This document shows, piece after piece, positions 1-11,697 of a stretch of DNA of 64,000 nt. The notes beneath the pieces are model-generated. The model saw only the letters and a list, made by a program, of their open reading frames with translations, had not been told where the DNA came from and made no database searches. The number at the start of each line of letters is the position of its first letter. The first letter of the stretch is position 1. Source of the DNA: Rhizomys pruinosus (lineage: Eukaryota > Chordata > Mammalia > Rodentia > Spalacidae); assembly GCA_009823505.1 (NCBI GenBank), contig VZQC01008777.1:137022-201021 (forward strand), read 5' to 3'. Made by a program: the position numbers and the translations under genes.

Positions 1-746
1 TAAACTCAAAAGCTTCTGTACATCAAAAGAAACAATCAAGGAAGTGAAGAGAAATCCCACAGAGTGGGAGGAAACCTTCACCGCAGAAACATCTGACAAA
101 GCATTGATTTCCAGAATATATAAACTACTCAAAAAACAAAGAAGAAAACAAATGACCCACTCAATAGGTGGAGCAAAGAGCTGAACAGAGACTTCACAAG
201 TGAGAAATTAGAGATGGCTGAGAAACATTTTAAGAAGTGTTCAACATCATTAATCGTTAAGGAAATGCAAATCAAAACCACTTTAAGATATCCTCTTACT
301 CCAGTAAGACTGGCTAGGATCAAGAAAACAAATGATACCAAGTGTTGGAGAGGTTGTGGGGAAAGGGGAACACTCATCCACTGCTGGTGGGAATGTAAAC
401 TGGTACAGCCACTATGGAAAGCAGTGTGGAGAACCCTTGGAAGACTTGGAATGAGCTTGCTACCTGACCCAGCATACCACTCCTGGGTACGTACCCACAA
501 GACTCACCTTACCCCAGAGATACATGCACAGCCATGTTTATTGCAGCTCTTTTCACAATAGCAAGGAGCTGGAACCAACCCAAGTGCCCCTCAACTGAGG
601 AGTGGATAGAGAAAATGTGGTACATCTACACAATGGAGTTCTATGCAGCAGTAAAGAAAGATGACATCATGAACTTTGCAGGAATATGGATGGAACTAGA
701 AGATATTATGTTAAGTGAAGTAACACAGTCCCAGAAAAACAAATGA
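1..746 (+). pseudogene. L1 ORF2 C-terminal remnant, frameshifted
   Basis: The translated fragments (214-561 and 534-746) match the C-terminal segment of L1 ORF2p, downstream of the reverse transcriptase domain. The segment [20 protein letters not shown] holds the conserved cysteine/histidine-rich motif. The end reads KMWYIYTMEFYAAVKKDD, the usual ORF2 terminus. At least one frameshift separates the two fragments and the upstream part (1-213) is in another frame, so no functional protein can be made. The family name is certain; the subfamily is not. Confidence 0.85.
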
Positions 747-861
747 CCAATGGTATCCCTCATTTCTGGATGCTAGAGCCAATTACCTAGTAGTAAGTAT
801 TTCTTGTGCAGGGTTCCTTGAGCTTTGGTCCAAGTAGTTGAGAGTGGCCCATATTGGGAAG

Positions 862-910
862 AACAACACCAATGACAACAATGACAACAACAACAACAAC
901 AACAACAACT
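862..910. repeat. (AAC)n microsatellite within L1 3'UTR
   Basis: An impure then pure AAC repeat lies inside the L1 3'UTR. Confidence 0.85.
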
Positions 911-1148
911 GAAAAGACTGTGTCAAATAACTGACTGAAACAGTGAGCTTCTGCTTGAAACAGTCAACTTCTACATTCAGAATTTTGAGAAAGACTGAGA
1001 AAAAGTTGAAAAACATGTTTGGCATAATGCATGAGCTTTGGAGGGGTGGGGGGCTAGGGAGGGGGACACGGGTCTAGATTTGATTTGTAACATAATCTTG
1101 TACAAATATGTTTGTATATATATACATATCAATAAAAAAGAAAAAAAT

Positions 1149-2600
1149 CAGAAAGAGCACATGTAAAAAGCTTAACAGTACAATTCAAGACTGTGGAAAG
1201 GCAAAAAACAAACCAAACCGAAAACTAGTAGATGAGAAATAACAAAAATAGGAGCAGAAATTAATGAAATAGAAACAAATAAAACAATACCAAAAATCAA
1301 TGAATCTCAAAGCTGGGTTTTATAAATGGTAAATAAGATAGACAGATCCTTAAACCAATTAACCATAAGAAAGAAAGAGCAACTCCAAATTAACAATATC
1401 CGAGATGAAAGGGAAAACATGACAATAGTTACCAAAAAAATCCAGAGCATTGTAAGGGAATACTTCAAGAAATCTATACTGCATTAAACTTGAAAATTTA
1501 AAAGAAATCGATGAATTTCTAAATTCATAGATCAATAGCTTAAACAGACCCGTAATGAATAAGGACATTTAAACAGTAATTCAAAACCTCTATACCAAAA
1601 AAAGCCCAGGCCCAGATGGATCCTCAGCAGAATTCTACCAGACATTCAAAGAATATCTACAACCAATACTGCTCAAATTATTCAAAAAGATGGAAACAAA
1701 GAACTCCCAAACTCCTTTTATGAAGCCAGTATCACTCTCAAACCAAAACCAGGTAAAGATCTACCAAAAAAGGTAAACTATAGGTCTATATCCTTAATGT
1801 ACATAGATGCAAAGATTCCTGACAAAATACTTGCAAATTGCATATAGACACACATCAAAAAGATTATCTACCATGACCAAGACATAAACATGAATACATG
1901 CAATTTCAGCCACTTGATATTTGACAAAGGTCCCAAGAACACACAATGGAAGGAAGACAATATCTTCAACAAACTGCTGGCAAAGCTGTAGAGCAATGAA
2001 ATTGGATCCCAAAATCAACTGCAAATGGACCAAATGAGAAAATAAGCAGTATGGAGGACTCTAAAAAACTAAAATTGTACTTATCATATGATCCAGTTAT
2101 AACATCCTTGGCACACACCCAAAGGACTCATCCTACTGTAAGGACACCTGTACATGCATGTTTGCTGCTGCTCTCTTCACTATAGCTAAGAAATAGAAAC
2201 AACCAACCAAAATGTCCAACTGATGAATGGATAATGAAAATGTGGTACATCTACACAATGGCGTTCTACTCAGCAGCAAGAAAAGATGGAATCATGAAAT
2301 TTCCAGGTAACTGGATGGAATTAAAGAGTGTTACACTAAGTGAAGTAGCATAAACACAGAAAAGCACACGATGCATCATGTTCTTACTCATTTGTGAATT
2401 ATAACACCAATCACTTATACATGAATATATATCCTGATGTAATACCAGGAGCCAGGAAAATTGCAAGGATACTCAGAAGTGAGGAAAAGAAAGAACCCAA
2501 CAGAAGGGGAACAGATGTTACCAGGGGAAGCTTGGGAAAGTGGATTATTTGGCTGGGAGGGGAGAAGATAGGGACGTGCAGGGGGCCATGATGGGAAGGA
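1149..2600 (+). mobile_element. Degenerate L1 fragment with internal deletion
   Basis: Starts in the ORF2 region between endonuclease and reverse transcriptase, runs toward the RT domain, and jumps near 1880 to the C-terminal segment (NTCNFSHLIFDKGPK-like translation). It then reaches the ORF2 end near 2350 and a G-rich 3'UTR to about 2600. Stops and frameshifts are dense, so this is older than the copy at 1-1148. The abrupt jump shows that most of the RT core has been deleted. Confidence 0.75.
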
Positions 2601-2993
2601 ATTCAGGAGATGGGTGGTGGTGGGAGGCAGGTGCTATTGGGGGAATGCTGGGATGATGGAGGTGCCGGGACTGGGGAGGGAGGAGGTTTCTACAGAATCC
2701 CACAACTTATCAGATGGAGAATATGTACTTGAGAGATGCACAGTCCTAGATGACACATCTGCCAATGAACTTTTACATCTAGGGCTCATGGATCATAGCA
2801 GAATGAGAGGTGGAGGGAAAACTAGGGCATCTCTCAGCTCTCACCAGTGAGGTGCTTGCTTATACAACAGAGTGTGACACACAGAGAAGGCCACAACTTG
2901 CCATGTTTTAAAGTATTAGTGACTGCAGAGTGTGTCCCTGGACAGGACTCCTATATCAAAACTCATCTATCCATGGCTCAGGGACCATTGTGA
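2601..2993 (+). mobile_element. L1 3'UTR fragment (Lx-like)
   Basis: The segment resembles the rodent Lx-type L1 3'UTR, including the motif GGCTCAGGGACCATTG near 2973. Similar text appears at 3840-3880 and 11110-11140. No coding potential. Confidence 0.5.
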
Positions 2994-3026
2994 GTGCTGC
3001 GATTAAAGGTGTGTACCACCATGGCC
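2994..3026 (-). mobile_element. B1 SINE head fragment
   Basis: About 33 bp match the reverse complement of the B1 5' end (the ...GTGGTACACACCTTTAATC... region). The fragment ends where the solo LTR begins; its last six bases are the left LTR target duplication. Confidence 0.55.
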
Positions 3027-3407
3027 TGACCTGTCCAGTGGGTCAGTCAACGGGGTCTGGAAGAGAAGGAGTGACGGGAAGGGACAAGAGATGCAAGGAA
3101 TGGAGACAAGACAGGTTCTTATCAAGTCTCATTTACTGCAGGTTCATACACAGAATATAAAGGGTAGGCATAAGAGGAAGTGTTTGCAACAATGTTGCAT
3201 AAAGGAACAAACATGCTGATACAGATCATTGGGATTAGTCAACATTAGGGTTCAAGGAACATCCTGTTTACGGAACATTTCATGGTTAAAGTTCAACTGA
3301 CTTCCCTAAGACTGACTGACTGACCTTGAGAAGGGGCCCAATGGAAAATAACTACTTTGGCTGAGTAGAAGAAGCCAGATACCTGACATGGTCTAGGGAC
3401 CCCCACA
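3027..3407 (-). mobile_element. Solo LTR of an ERV2 (ERVK-like) endogenous retrovirus
   Basis: On the minus strand the element starts TGTGGGGGTCCC and ends GGACAGGTCA, giving the TG...CA ends of an LTR of 381 bp. The host hexamer ATGGCC flanks both sides (3021-3026 and 3408-3413), the six-base duplication typical of ERV2 integrases. The R/U5-like text (AAATGAGACTTGATAAGAAC, then GTCTTGTCTCC) resembles rodent ERV2 LTRs. No viral genes are attached, so this is a solo LTR left by recombination between two LTRs. Confidence 0.85.
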
Positions 3408-3479
3408 ATGGCCAGTGAAAGGTAATTTCTTAAGAAGTAAGACTCAGCTGGGAACCTTATGAAAATACCAATCAGTCAG

Positions 3480-4365
3480 TCAGCATGAGCCTCCCGGTAC
3501 AATAGTGGTACAGTTACTGTGAGGGTAAACAACTGCTCTCTGGTTAGACATGAAGAGTTTCCACAAGAGAGAATTCATGCCTGGCACAATAAACACGCTC
3601 TAAAATTCATGGCTGAGGAGGTTTTAAGGCCAAGCTCAAGCTTACTACTATTCCCTAGCTAAGCTGATGCAGTACTATTGACTTCTAAATAGATATAGTT
3701 ATACCTATAAAAATGCTACTTTCAGCCTCAGTCAGAGAAACTTGTCTTTCAATGAACAGTAGTTAATGGTGAGATACATCGCTGCTCAATATGGTGAGAC
3801 CAAGTGACAGCTGAGTGCTCAGCCCTAAGTAGAATATTCATACCATCCCATCTAAGGTACAGGGATCATCATGGAATAGGAGGTGTAAAGAATGTGAGAG
3901 CCAGGCAATCTGGCAAAGGGTTGCAAAATCCTGGCACTGACAATGCAGTCATAACTTCACTAAAACTAGAGCTGCCTGGAATGGGCCTCCACAAGACTAG
4001 GCCTGTCAACTGTCAGTCATGGAACCATGGATTTTAGCCTCATGGAGCCCTAACCCTCTTTGTTAAACTATTGGCTATTGATGTATTTGGGGGAGGGGCT
4101 ATCATAGTCTTCAGTGTTGTACCCATTGAGGAGCCCACAGGTTTGCTCCGGTGGACAATTCCAAACCTATGGTCACAAAGTGGTCCTAGATCATGGTTAA
4201 ATTCAGTGGGTATCAAAAATAAAATAAAATATATTGTAGGAACTTGTAGGGAGGAGGAGGAGTCTTAGGGTGGAAGAGAGATTAGAGAAAGTGTGGAGTT
4301 ACTGTAAAGAGAATCCAGTTTATACATTTATGAAATTGTCAAAGAAAAATCAATAAAGCATGTTT
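3480..4365 (+). mobile_element. L1 3'UTR (Lx-like), ends in AATAAA
   Basis: A long stretch of rodent Lx-type 3'UTR, with landmarks near 3540 (GGTTAGACATGAAGAG), 3810 (GTGACAGCTGAGTGCTCAGC) and 4330 (GAAATTGTCAAAG), ending CAATAAAG near 4352-4359. It probably belongs with 2601-2993, with the solo LTR inserted between them. No ORF of note. Confidence 0.75.
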
Positions 4366-4429
4366 TCAAAGTAAGCTAGACTGTTAATATGATCTGGCCA
4401 TTACTCTCCTAGGTATTGCATCATGATAT

Positions 4430-4496
4430 ATTAATAATATATTATATATATATATATAGTATATATATATATATATTGTGTGTGTGTGTGTGTGTG
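4430..4496. repeat. (AT)n-(GT)n compound microsatellite
   Basis: About 45 bp of alternating AT followed by a TG run. Confidence 0.95.
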
Positions 4497-6419
4497 ATTC
4501 ACAGCAGCTTTTTGTGATACTCTTCAGATAGTTGATAACAAGTGAACAGACAAATTGCAGACTATCCAGATGATTAGTTGCACTCAGCACTGAAAAGGAA
4601 TGAACAATTAGCAGAAGCAAAAACATGAACAAATCCCCAAACAATTGTGTTTAATGAATGAACACAAGCAAAAGGAATATGTATGTACTGTTCTGTTATA
4701 TAAACACTTTGGAAAGATAAACCAGTACATAAGGACCAAAAATATATTAGCTATTACTCTGGGAAAGAGTGTATGGTGTGGGAATAAGAGATTACAAGGG
4801 GCATGAGGAAACTTTTTGATATGAGAGGTATAGTCAATATCTTGGCTGTAGATAGGCACGGGTGAACAAATATGTCAAAACTTACCAAATTACACACTTT
4901 AAATTTGTGCAGCATATTATATGATAATTATAGATTCAATGAAGCTCTTTTTATAAAGATCAATTTCACCCTTTGAGATGCCACCAACTTTGAATGATTC
5001 TGACTCTGTTTTATTTTGTTCTGTCATAAAACTTTTAAATTAGCATTATAACTGACACTAAAGGGAACAGAAAAGCTCAAAACATTCACAACATCTTGAC
5101 GTCTGCTGCCTACAGAATCCAATAAGGCTGCTTCCCACATGTCCAGTTAGCCCCTCTGAGAAGTTTTCTTATTAAGTTAAATGACTTTTCTTTTTCCACT
5201 GAACTGAGTGAAAACTTCCAGGGATTTGAAATGCCATTAACTGCTGTCTGCAAGTCCATTTTCAGTCTTCATGACGGTCTAGAGCTCCTACCTCATTTAA
5301 ATTCAACCCACAAACTTTCAACATCAAATTTTAAAGAATATCTCTCATATTCTCATATGCTAGTCTTTGATTGATTAGAGCATTACAGAATTACAGATAA
5401 CATTAAAATAACAGGAAAATTATAACAGAAGCTACAAAGCCTTAAAATTTCATATATACATATATAAATATATAAATATATATACTTCAAATGTAAACTT
5501 TAGATCACAATGCTGTGATCTTAAAGAAAAATCAGCAACAATAAAAATAAGCAAAATGATTCTGTTTTCTGCAATGGCACATGATCTGCAATAAGATGAA
5601 CTGGTTGTACCCTGAAGAAAGAGGCACAATTAAGTCATTAGTCAATGTGCTGAGCTTTTGGTTGATCTATGTTTCTTACTTCCATACCTGGTCAAGATGA
5701 TTTATTGTACAATTCTCACTTTTTATTATCTTGTCTCATGCATTTTTCAATAAGGGACTGACCATAATTCCTTACAGTGTGCTAACAATAAAACAAGGCT
5801 ATTAGGATGATTTTCTCTGGAGACAACTTAAAGTTCATAATGCCTGGATAATTTAAGTGATTTGTGGATTGCTACAAAGATATAGAGGAAAGCCCACAGA
5901 TAAGATCCAAATAGGAAACCTCATTTTTGAGTGAGAGGGCCTTGATATTTCAGCTTCCTCTCCCTGTGGGAAGAAGAGTCAGCTTTGATCAGGGATGTGG
6001 CCCCTGAGCCTACTCATGCTCCAGTAGATCACCCTGTACCTATGCACATGCTACATGGACTCAGGGACTTTTAAAAGGGAGCATATTAAGTTAGGAGGGA
6101 AAAGCGGCCTTGGGGTATAAGGAAGGAACTGGAAAGGAGGCATGGGGGATGGATTTGTTCAAAGTAAATTACCCACATTGTATGAAATTCTCAAAAACTA
6201 AAAATTCAATTAAAATACTGTTTTTGGATGATCTAACCTCTAATGCCGATCACCCCACTTATCCATCCCCATTCTATCCTGTCAGCTTTGTAGCTCTAGG
6301 AAATTGCCTAACCTCTTACAAGCTTGATTTTGTTTCTTCAACTCTAGATTTTGTTATGAGAGTTGACTTCAATGATCTGTGGAAAGTGCTTAAAGCTTCC
6401 CAATATTTAGTAAGACTCC
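4497..6419. other. AT-rich unique sequence, no gene seen
   Basis: About 1.9 kb without a recognisable repeat except an AT-rich tract at 5453-5486. Reading frames are short and stop-rich on both strands. No convincing splice-site pair or promoter was seen. Confidence 0.6.
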
Positions 6420-6520
6420 GCAGATCTCTGTGAGTTCAAGGCCAACCTTGTCTACAGAGCGAGTTTCAGGACAGCTGGGGCTACAGGGAGACCCGGTCTC
6501 AAAAAGACCAAAAAAAAATT
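6420..6520 (+). mobile_element. B1 SINE, 5'-truncated
   Basis: Begins at the B1 segment GATCTCTGTGAGTTCAAGGC and runs through GGGGCTACAGGGAGACC to an A-rich tail. The left third, with the Pol III A box, is missing. Confidence 0.9.
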
Positions 6521-6810
6521 ACTAAGCATAGTGTATGAGTTTTATTAAACTACCATGCAAAACTGGTAACAATATAGAAGACTAGAACACCAGCACATCT
6601 ATTATTGTCCCTGTGGCCATGTAGAAGTAGGTACATGATAAATGCCTATACAGACTTCATATATCTCAGGCAGATCATACGTCTATATCAATGTGTAAAT
6701 ATTATATATAGTAGGAAAATATACATTCTATTTACATACAGGATATTTATAAAAATTCTTGTGTTGAAGGAAATTTAACAAAGCAATGTAGATTTTTAAA
6801 GAATTAAAGT

Positions 6811-6953
6811 GGTGGCGCACACCTTTAATCCCAGGTCTCAGGAGGCAAAGGCAGGAGGATCTCTGTGAGTTCAAGGCCAGTCTGGTCTACATAGCGAGCT
6901 CCAGGATAGCTGGGACTAAAGGGAGACCCAGTCTCAAAAAAAGCCAAAAAAAT
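6811..6953 (+). mobile_element. B1 SINE with 10-bp TSD
   Basis: A near full-length B1 (7SL RNA-derived SINE) from GGTGGCGCACACCTTTAATC to an A-rich tail. GAATTAAAGT flanks it at 6801-6810 and 6954-6963, a perfect target-site duplication, so the ends are well defined. Confidence 0.92.
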
Positions 6954-6963
6954 GAATTAAAGT

Positions 6964-7860
6964 CATTATGATGTATATAATAAATTTATATTGGATAACT
7001 AGAAAACATGACTCAATATACATCTATGAAATCTCAGAAGTGCACATTTATGCAAGTCATTAATCGAATACAAAATTTTGATAGGAATTAAGGTTACTTA
7101 AGTAGAATGATAATGATGCTATATAATGAATTGTGTAGAATTCAACTATTGTAAAACTTAAAGGGAAATTTGAGGTAGAAATTAATTAATTAATTTATTT
7201 ATCTGCTCTCTTTTATTTCTCTTTTTTCCAAGTTACCCATACCTTTACCTTTTTGATCAATCATTTTTTGCTGGACTTTGAGAGCAACAATGTTCACTAT
7301 GTTAAAACTTACATTACAACTTAATACAAAAACTATATTTTTTAAAGAATGTGTGTTTAGAGTGAAGCACCCCAGATTCTCCTTTAAATGAAAAACATAA
7401 ATGGACCTACAGTCATGTGATATAGTGTATATCGGTACAAGAAGATGGGTAGGGATCAAGATGCATCTTTACACAAATAAATGTTAGAAGTTTGTGAAAG
7501 CACAATTTTATCAACTTTGGCCCTAAGTCGTCTATCTTATAGATCCTTTTCTTATTTTATATTACTCCAAAACATGCAAATATATATTTCACATATATAA
7601 CAAAATGACAGAGTCTGAAAATAAGCTATAGGTTAATTCCAAAACATGTTTGGGATTCAGATTTTAACAGTAATTTTGCATGCAGGCAGAAAGAAATATA
7701 ACTACATTCCCAGGTTACATAGCAAGTTGATGTATGTTTTAATGTACTTTCAAAGAAGGGATTGCTGCTCAAAAGAAGGAGGCTGAAAATGAACCAAGAA
7801 TTCATCTTTGGAATTTAGAATAAATGTCAAATAAAACCTATAGAATAGTACATTTCTCAT
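6964..7860. other. AT-rich unique sequence, nothing recognised
   Basis: About 900 bp of AT-rich sequence. The open frame at 7199-7459 on the minus strand is short, unlike any family I know, and has no supporting signals. Confidence 0.6.
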
Positions 7861-7864
7861 TCTC

Positions 7865-8242
7865 TCACATACACACGCACACACATACTCAGATATATAC
7901 ATACACTTACAAATATACACATACAAAAATGCTCAGGGATGTACTTACACATATACATACTCGCGCACATATACACAGGCCCTCACATATGTGTACTCAC
8001 ATACTCATATCTTCACACACAGATATATACCCACGCATGTATACACTGACTCATATACATGTACATGCACATGTGCAATACATTTTTCTCTCTCACACAC
8101 AGTTAGATACATACATATACTTATAGATAAACACACTCAGGCATCAAGACACACGTACACACCCATACAAAATGCTCACACATACACTTACACATATACT
8201 CACACATACATTCATACACACACACACACAAACACACACAGA
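7865..8242. repeat. Long degenerate (CA)n / (CATA)n satellite-like tract
   Basis: About 380 bp of pyrimidine-purine alternation made of CACA, CATA and CATG words with interruptions. Open frames through it are low-complexity His/Thr/Tyr-rich artefacts of the repeat. Confidence 0.95.
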
Positions 8243-8329
8243 TGCTGACATATACAGTAATCAAAAGGAAAAGGGTACCTTATTAGATTCTATGGACATC
8301 AAAACAAATGATTAAGTTTCCAAAGAAAT

Positions 8330-8551
8330 ATTAAAAAAATAAAAATAGCTTGTACTCACAGATTATCACTTATTGTTAAAAAAATGAAAACAAAACAAAA
8401 CAAAAAAACAGAGAAAGATGCAGAAAAGTTACGGCAGAATGCATGATCTGGGATGGGTAGGGGTGGGGTGGGGGGAAGGGAAGGGGATATATGCCTGAAC
8501 TGAATTGGAAAATGATGTATGAAATACACAAAGCATCAATAAAAAAAAAGA
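8330..8551 (+). mobile_element. L1 3' end fragment with G-rich tract
   Basis: Closely matches the end of the L1 3'UTR at 42120-42320: GCAGAATGCATGATCTGGGA, then a G-rich run (8452-8488), then GAATTGGAAAATGATGTATG and CATCAATAAA followed by A's. The fragment keeps only the last ~220 bp of the element. Confidence 0.9.
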
Positions 8552-8569
8552 ACCCCCCCCAAAAAATCT

Positions 8570-8951
8570 TAGGTAGCACAAAAAACCAGAAGCAAGCATA
8601 TTATCTCAACCTTCCCCTGAAAAATACACATATAATATGTGAGCATGGAATGAATGCATATACCTGAAAGTTATATAACCAGGAACATAGGGATAGACAG
8701 GAGAAAACTCCCTTTGAGTTGCTCTGTGGGCCAAAGAGGGGAAGGAGAAGTGAAGGCAAGAGTAGTTTGGTACAAATTCTAGGCAGGGAGCCAGGAGAAA
8801 TCAGAAATAGGGTGAATTTTAAACGTTCAAATCAGAGGTTCTTGATGAGGGCTTCCAAAAGCATCAAGCTATTGGGTTTCCCCTCATTTTGCTTTTCAGT
8901 CTCTTTGATAGCTGTTGGAGTGGCTAGAATCCTAGTGTGAGTCCCTCCATT

Positions 8952-8952
<1 letters not shown>
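8570..8952. other. Unique sequence, nothing recognised
   Basis: About 380 bp with short open frames only. No repeat family or gene signal was recognised. Confidence 0.5.

Positions 8953-8999
<47 letters not shown>
8953..8999. repeat. (GA)n microsatellite ending at an assembly N
   Basis: A pure GA run of 47 bp stops at an N at position 9000. The true repeat length is therefore probably unresolved. Confidence 0.97.
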
Positions 9000-9000
9000 N

Positions 9001-9130
9001 ACAAAAGGTAAGGGCTCCTTGCCCCTAAGTTGGGACACCTGCAGGAGGAGAGGCGATAAGACCCTGCTGCCGAAGATCTTTTGTTATTTTTAAAGGCCAA
9101 GTCAGTCTAATCTGTGTTCTTCCAATGCTC
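9001..9130 (+). mobile_element. Possible L1 3'UTR fragment
   Basis: The text ACAAAAGGTAAGGGCTCC and the following GACACCTGCAGGAGGAGAGG parallel 41270-41340 in the longer L1 3'UTR copy. The match is short and diverged. Confidence 0.45.
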
Positions 9131-9186
9131 TTGGGTATGAATCCATCCCCTAGAGTCAACTAATTGGAGCTAGGGATCATACTCTT

Positions 9187-9362
9187 GAAAAAAAGAAAGG
9201 CAGGAAGAAGAAAGAAAAAGAAAGGAAGGAAGGGAGGGAGGAAGGTAGGAAGGAAAGAAGGAAGGAAGGAAAGAAGGAAGGAAGGAAGGAAGGAAGGAAG
9301 GGAGGGAGGGAGGGGGGGAGGGAGGGAGGGAGGAAGGAAGGGTGGGAGGAAGGGAGAAAGAA
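9187..9362. repeat. Polypurine (GGAA)n tract
   Basis: About 175 bp contain almost only A and G on the + strand, with GGAA and GGGA words. Open frames across it on both strands are repeat artefacts. Such mirror-like purine tracts can form triplex DNA; that is a general property, not something shown here. Confidence 0.95.
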
Positions 9363-9419
9363 TCCTCCCTCCCATAAGCTATCAATTGCCAACAGTGCTT
9401 CACCCAGGCTGGGCTTCTT

Positions 9420-9740
9420 GCTCACCTCCCCCGTCCTTGCTGTGTTTTTGTCTTGTTTGGCCTTGTGCAGGGCTTTTGATTGCTGTCACCAGAAAACGCT
9501 GGTTCCCTGCTTATTTGTCCTCCGCTTCTGGCTCTCCCCTTCTTTCTGGCCCTTCTTCCACAATGATCCCTGAGCCTTGAGAGGACTGGGTGTGATATCA
9601 ATGTTCCGTTCAAGGCTGAGCAGTCTGCACGCCTATTCTCTGCACGCTTACCAGTTTGTAGGTCTTTTTGTTAATCACCATTCTCTATAAGAAGAAGGTT
9701 CTCTTTTGAAAGCTGATATAACACAATTAGAGTATTTATC
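9420..9740 (-). mobile_element. L1 3'UTR fragment, antisense
   Basis: Contains CTTCCACAATGATCCCTGAG and downstream text typical of the reverse complement of rodent Lx-type L1 3'UTRs; similar text recurs at 33970-33990 and 12870-12890. Confidence 0.6.
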
Positions 9741-9788
9741 TGTCTGTCGTTTTTGTTCTTTGTGTTAGTGCATTTAGTACTTAATGTA

Positions 9789-9978
9789 TCCCAGGCTGGT
9801 CTCAAACTCCCTGTTTGAGATGGCCATGAAAAATTGCTTCTCTTGCTTCTACTTACTGAGTATTGGAATTATAGGCATGTGCCAACACTTCTAGTGTATG
9901 TGGTATTGGGGTCCAAACCCAGGACTTCATGTATGATAGATAGGCAAACATTCTACCAACTGAGCCATATCCCAGCCT
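9789..9978 (-). mobile_element. B4-type SINE (ID-like head plus B1-like body)
   Basis: On the minus strand it starts with GGCTGGGATATGGCTCAGTT, a tRNA-derived ID-like head. It continues into B1-like text, seen on the + strand as CCCAGGCTGGTCTCAAACTC. That head-body order defines B4 elements. Divergence is moderate, so it is older than the B1 and B2 copies nearby. Confidence 0.8.
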
Positions 9979-9984
9979 AAATAA

Positions 9985-10984
9985 TCTATACTAGTAGCTT
10001 AGAACTTCAGATAAATTCCAAAAACATTCTCCTCTAGGTCCTGCCACGCAGGCACCTTCTACTAGTTACCTGCAATATCCCTTAACCTTCATTTTCCAAT
10101 TCATGCAAGAGCAACATACAGTAGAAGAATTCTATCCAAGAGTGGTCTCGGAGGCCTTTGTGTTTTTATGTGAGTTCCCATCACTTGTAATATGCACACA
10201 GTCAAAGATATACTGGTACATTATAACACTTTTTGTCTAGAAAGAGAGACTTCCCCCAAATATTTTTAAAGCAAACACCCTATTTACTTAAATATATGCA
10301 TTTTGAGATAAAATAATTTTAAAGTATTAATTTAAAAATTCCACCCTGCTGATATTTGTTTCACTTTCTATTTTTTTATTTCTATTTTATTTTATACTTT
10401 TGTTTTATTTATTTATCTGATTCCATAACTGCTGATATGGGGCTGAAAAATGCTTTTAATTAATAATCTAAAGTGATGGAAGAACACAATTTGTAAGGTA
10501 ATGTCTCTTTTTCCAATAGTAGCTAAGTCATGTTCACTCACTCATTCAATTTGGGGATGGGCCCCGAAGACTACAAAATTGAAGTTCAATTGTAGAATAA
10601 ACGAAGAGAAATTAAGATTAAAAAAAATCTCATCTATACTCTCTAGCTTTCAGAGTGCTGGAAGGGGCTATGTATATTATTCGCAGAGAAAATTAATCAT
10701 CGTCCTTACCAGTTGTGAATCCTGTGAGCTAAACTATTGCATGGTGAAAGATATGCCCACCAGTGCAATAGCAGAATGACTATCATGTGAGGAAAAAAGC
10801 CACTGTGTAATTGGATTTAAGGTCCACTTCATAAGATGCACCCACACTTGACATTGGTATCAGGCTTAGGAACCTGTGTTGGATAGGTCACAAGATAGGG
10901 GACAGCCCACTACTAGTTTCGTACTAAATAGATACATAATTAAACTGACTCCTAATGATGCATTGTCATATCCATAGATTAATA
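9985..10984. other. AT-rich unique sequence, nothing recognised
   Basis: About 1 kb; the open frame at 10501-10779 (+) has no recognised homology, and no splice or promoter signal supports it. Confidence 0.5.
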
Positions 10985-11580
10985 TATCTCTTAGTTCTCA
11001 CCTGAGAAGCTTCGATATGCAAAGGATGGTGGTGAACCCGGCAATCCACAACTATCAAGTGTGAAGAAAGCACTCATGCCTGAATAGGACACCTATATCA
11101 ACCTTCTACCTCCCCAGGCTCAGGGATCATTACAGAAGAGGAGGCAGACAGATTGGAAGAGCCAGAGGCAGATGACCAGAAAGCAATTTAGAGTTTTCCA
11201 GAAAGCTGGTCAGTTAATTATACAAAATCACAGTGACAATTCCCATGTAAGCTCGAGCCACAAAATACCAACAAAGATGTAGGGAAGTGTGTTAAGAAAC
11301 CCCAGCCCTACCTTAGGCACTATGGCAACAGATGTCTGCTGGGAATGGGGAGAGTAAGTCTCTTTCAAGCACGGGACTTTTGGTAGGTTAAGTGGGCTCC
11401 AGGTATGGTCCCTCACTGAAGGACATCTGGAAACACAAATTAGACTCTATAAGCTTGGTTCTATGTATAACAGGGTACACTAAATTGGGTGGGGGTAGTA
11501 AGGGAAGGGACAGAGAAGAGAGAATAGCTAAATACAAGAAAAATGCATTGTATGAAGATTTCAAAAATTCAAAATTTTAA
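10985..11580 (+). mobile_element. L1 3'UTR fragment (Lx-like)
   Basis: Contains the Lx-like landmarks GCTCAGGGATCATTACAGAA near 11120 and CCATGTAAGCTCGAGCCACA near 11244, and ends in AT-rich text after a purine-rich stretch. It is diverged and lacks a clear poly(A) end. Confidence 0.6.
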
Positions 11581-11697
11581 ACAATTTGTGGCTCCAAATA
11601 GAATGAACTCGTTTCCTGAAACTAGATTTAGGTGAGCATGTGTTGGCAAATGCCCCAAGAATCTTGATGTATTAAAATATTAAAAAAATATTTTTCA

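Larger units (their letters stand above)
1..1148 (+). mobile_element. L1 retrotransposon, 3' end (window starts inside it)
   Basis: This is the 3' part of a LINE-1 element: ORF2 C-terminal coding sequence to about 746, then a 3'UTR of about 400 bp. The 3'UTR has an AAC repeat, a G-rich stretch (1037-1068) and an AATAAA followed by an A-rich tail near 1130-1148. Its 3'UTR differs from the other L1 copies in this window although the ORF2 end is nearly the same. The 5' part lies outside the window. Confidence 0.9.

Noticed and set aside
7824..8248. His/Thr/Tyr-rich open frames
   Set aside because: Produced by the (CA)n/(CATA)n repeat.
9164..9580. 138-codon open frame rich in Gly, Arg and Lys, and several Pro/Ser/Leu frames opposite it
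   Set aside because: These are translations of the (GGAA)n polypurine tract; low complexity, no gene signals.
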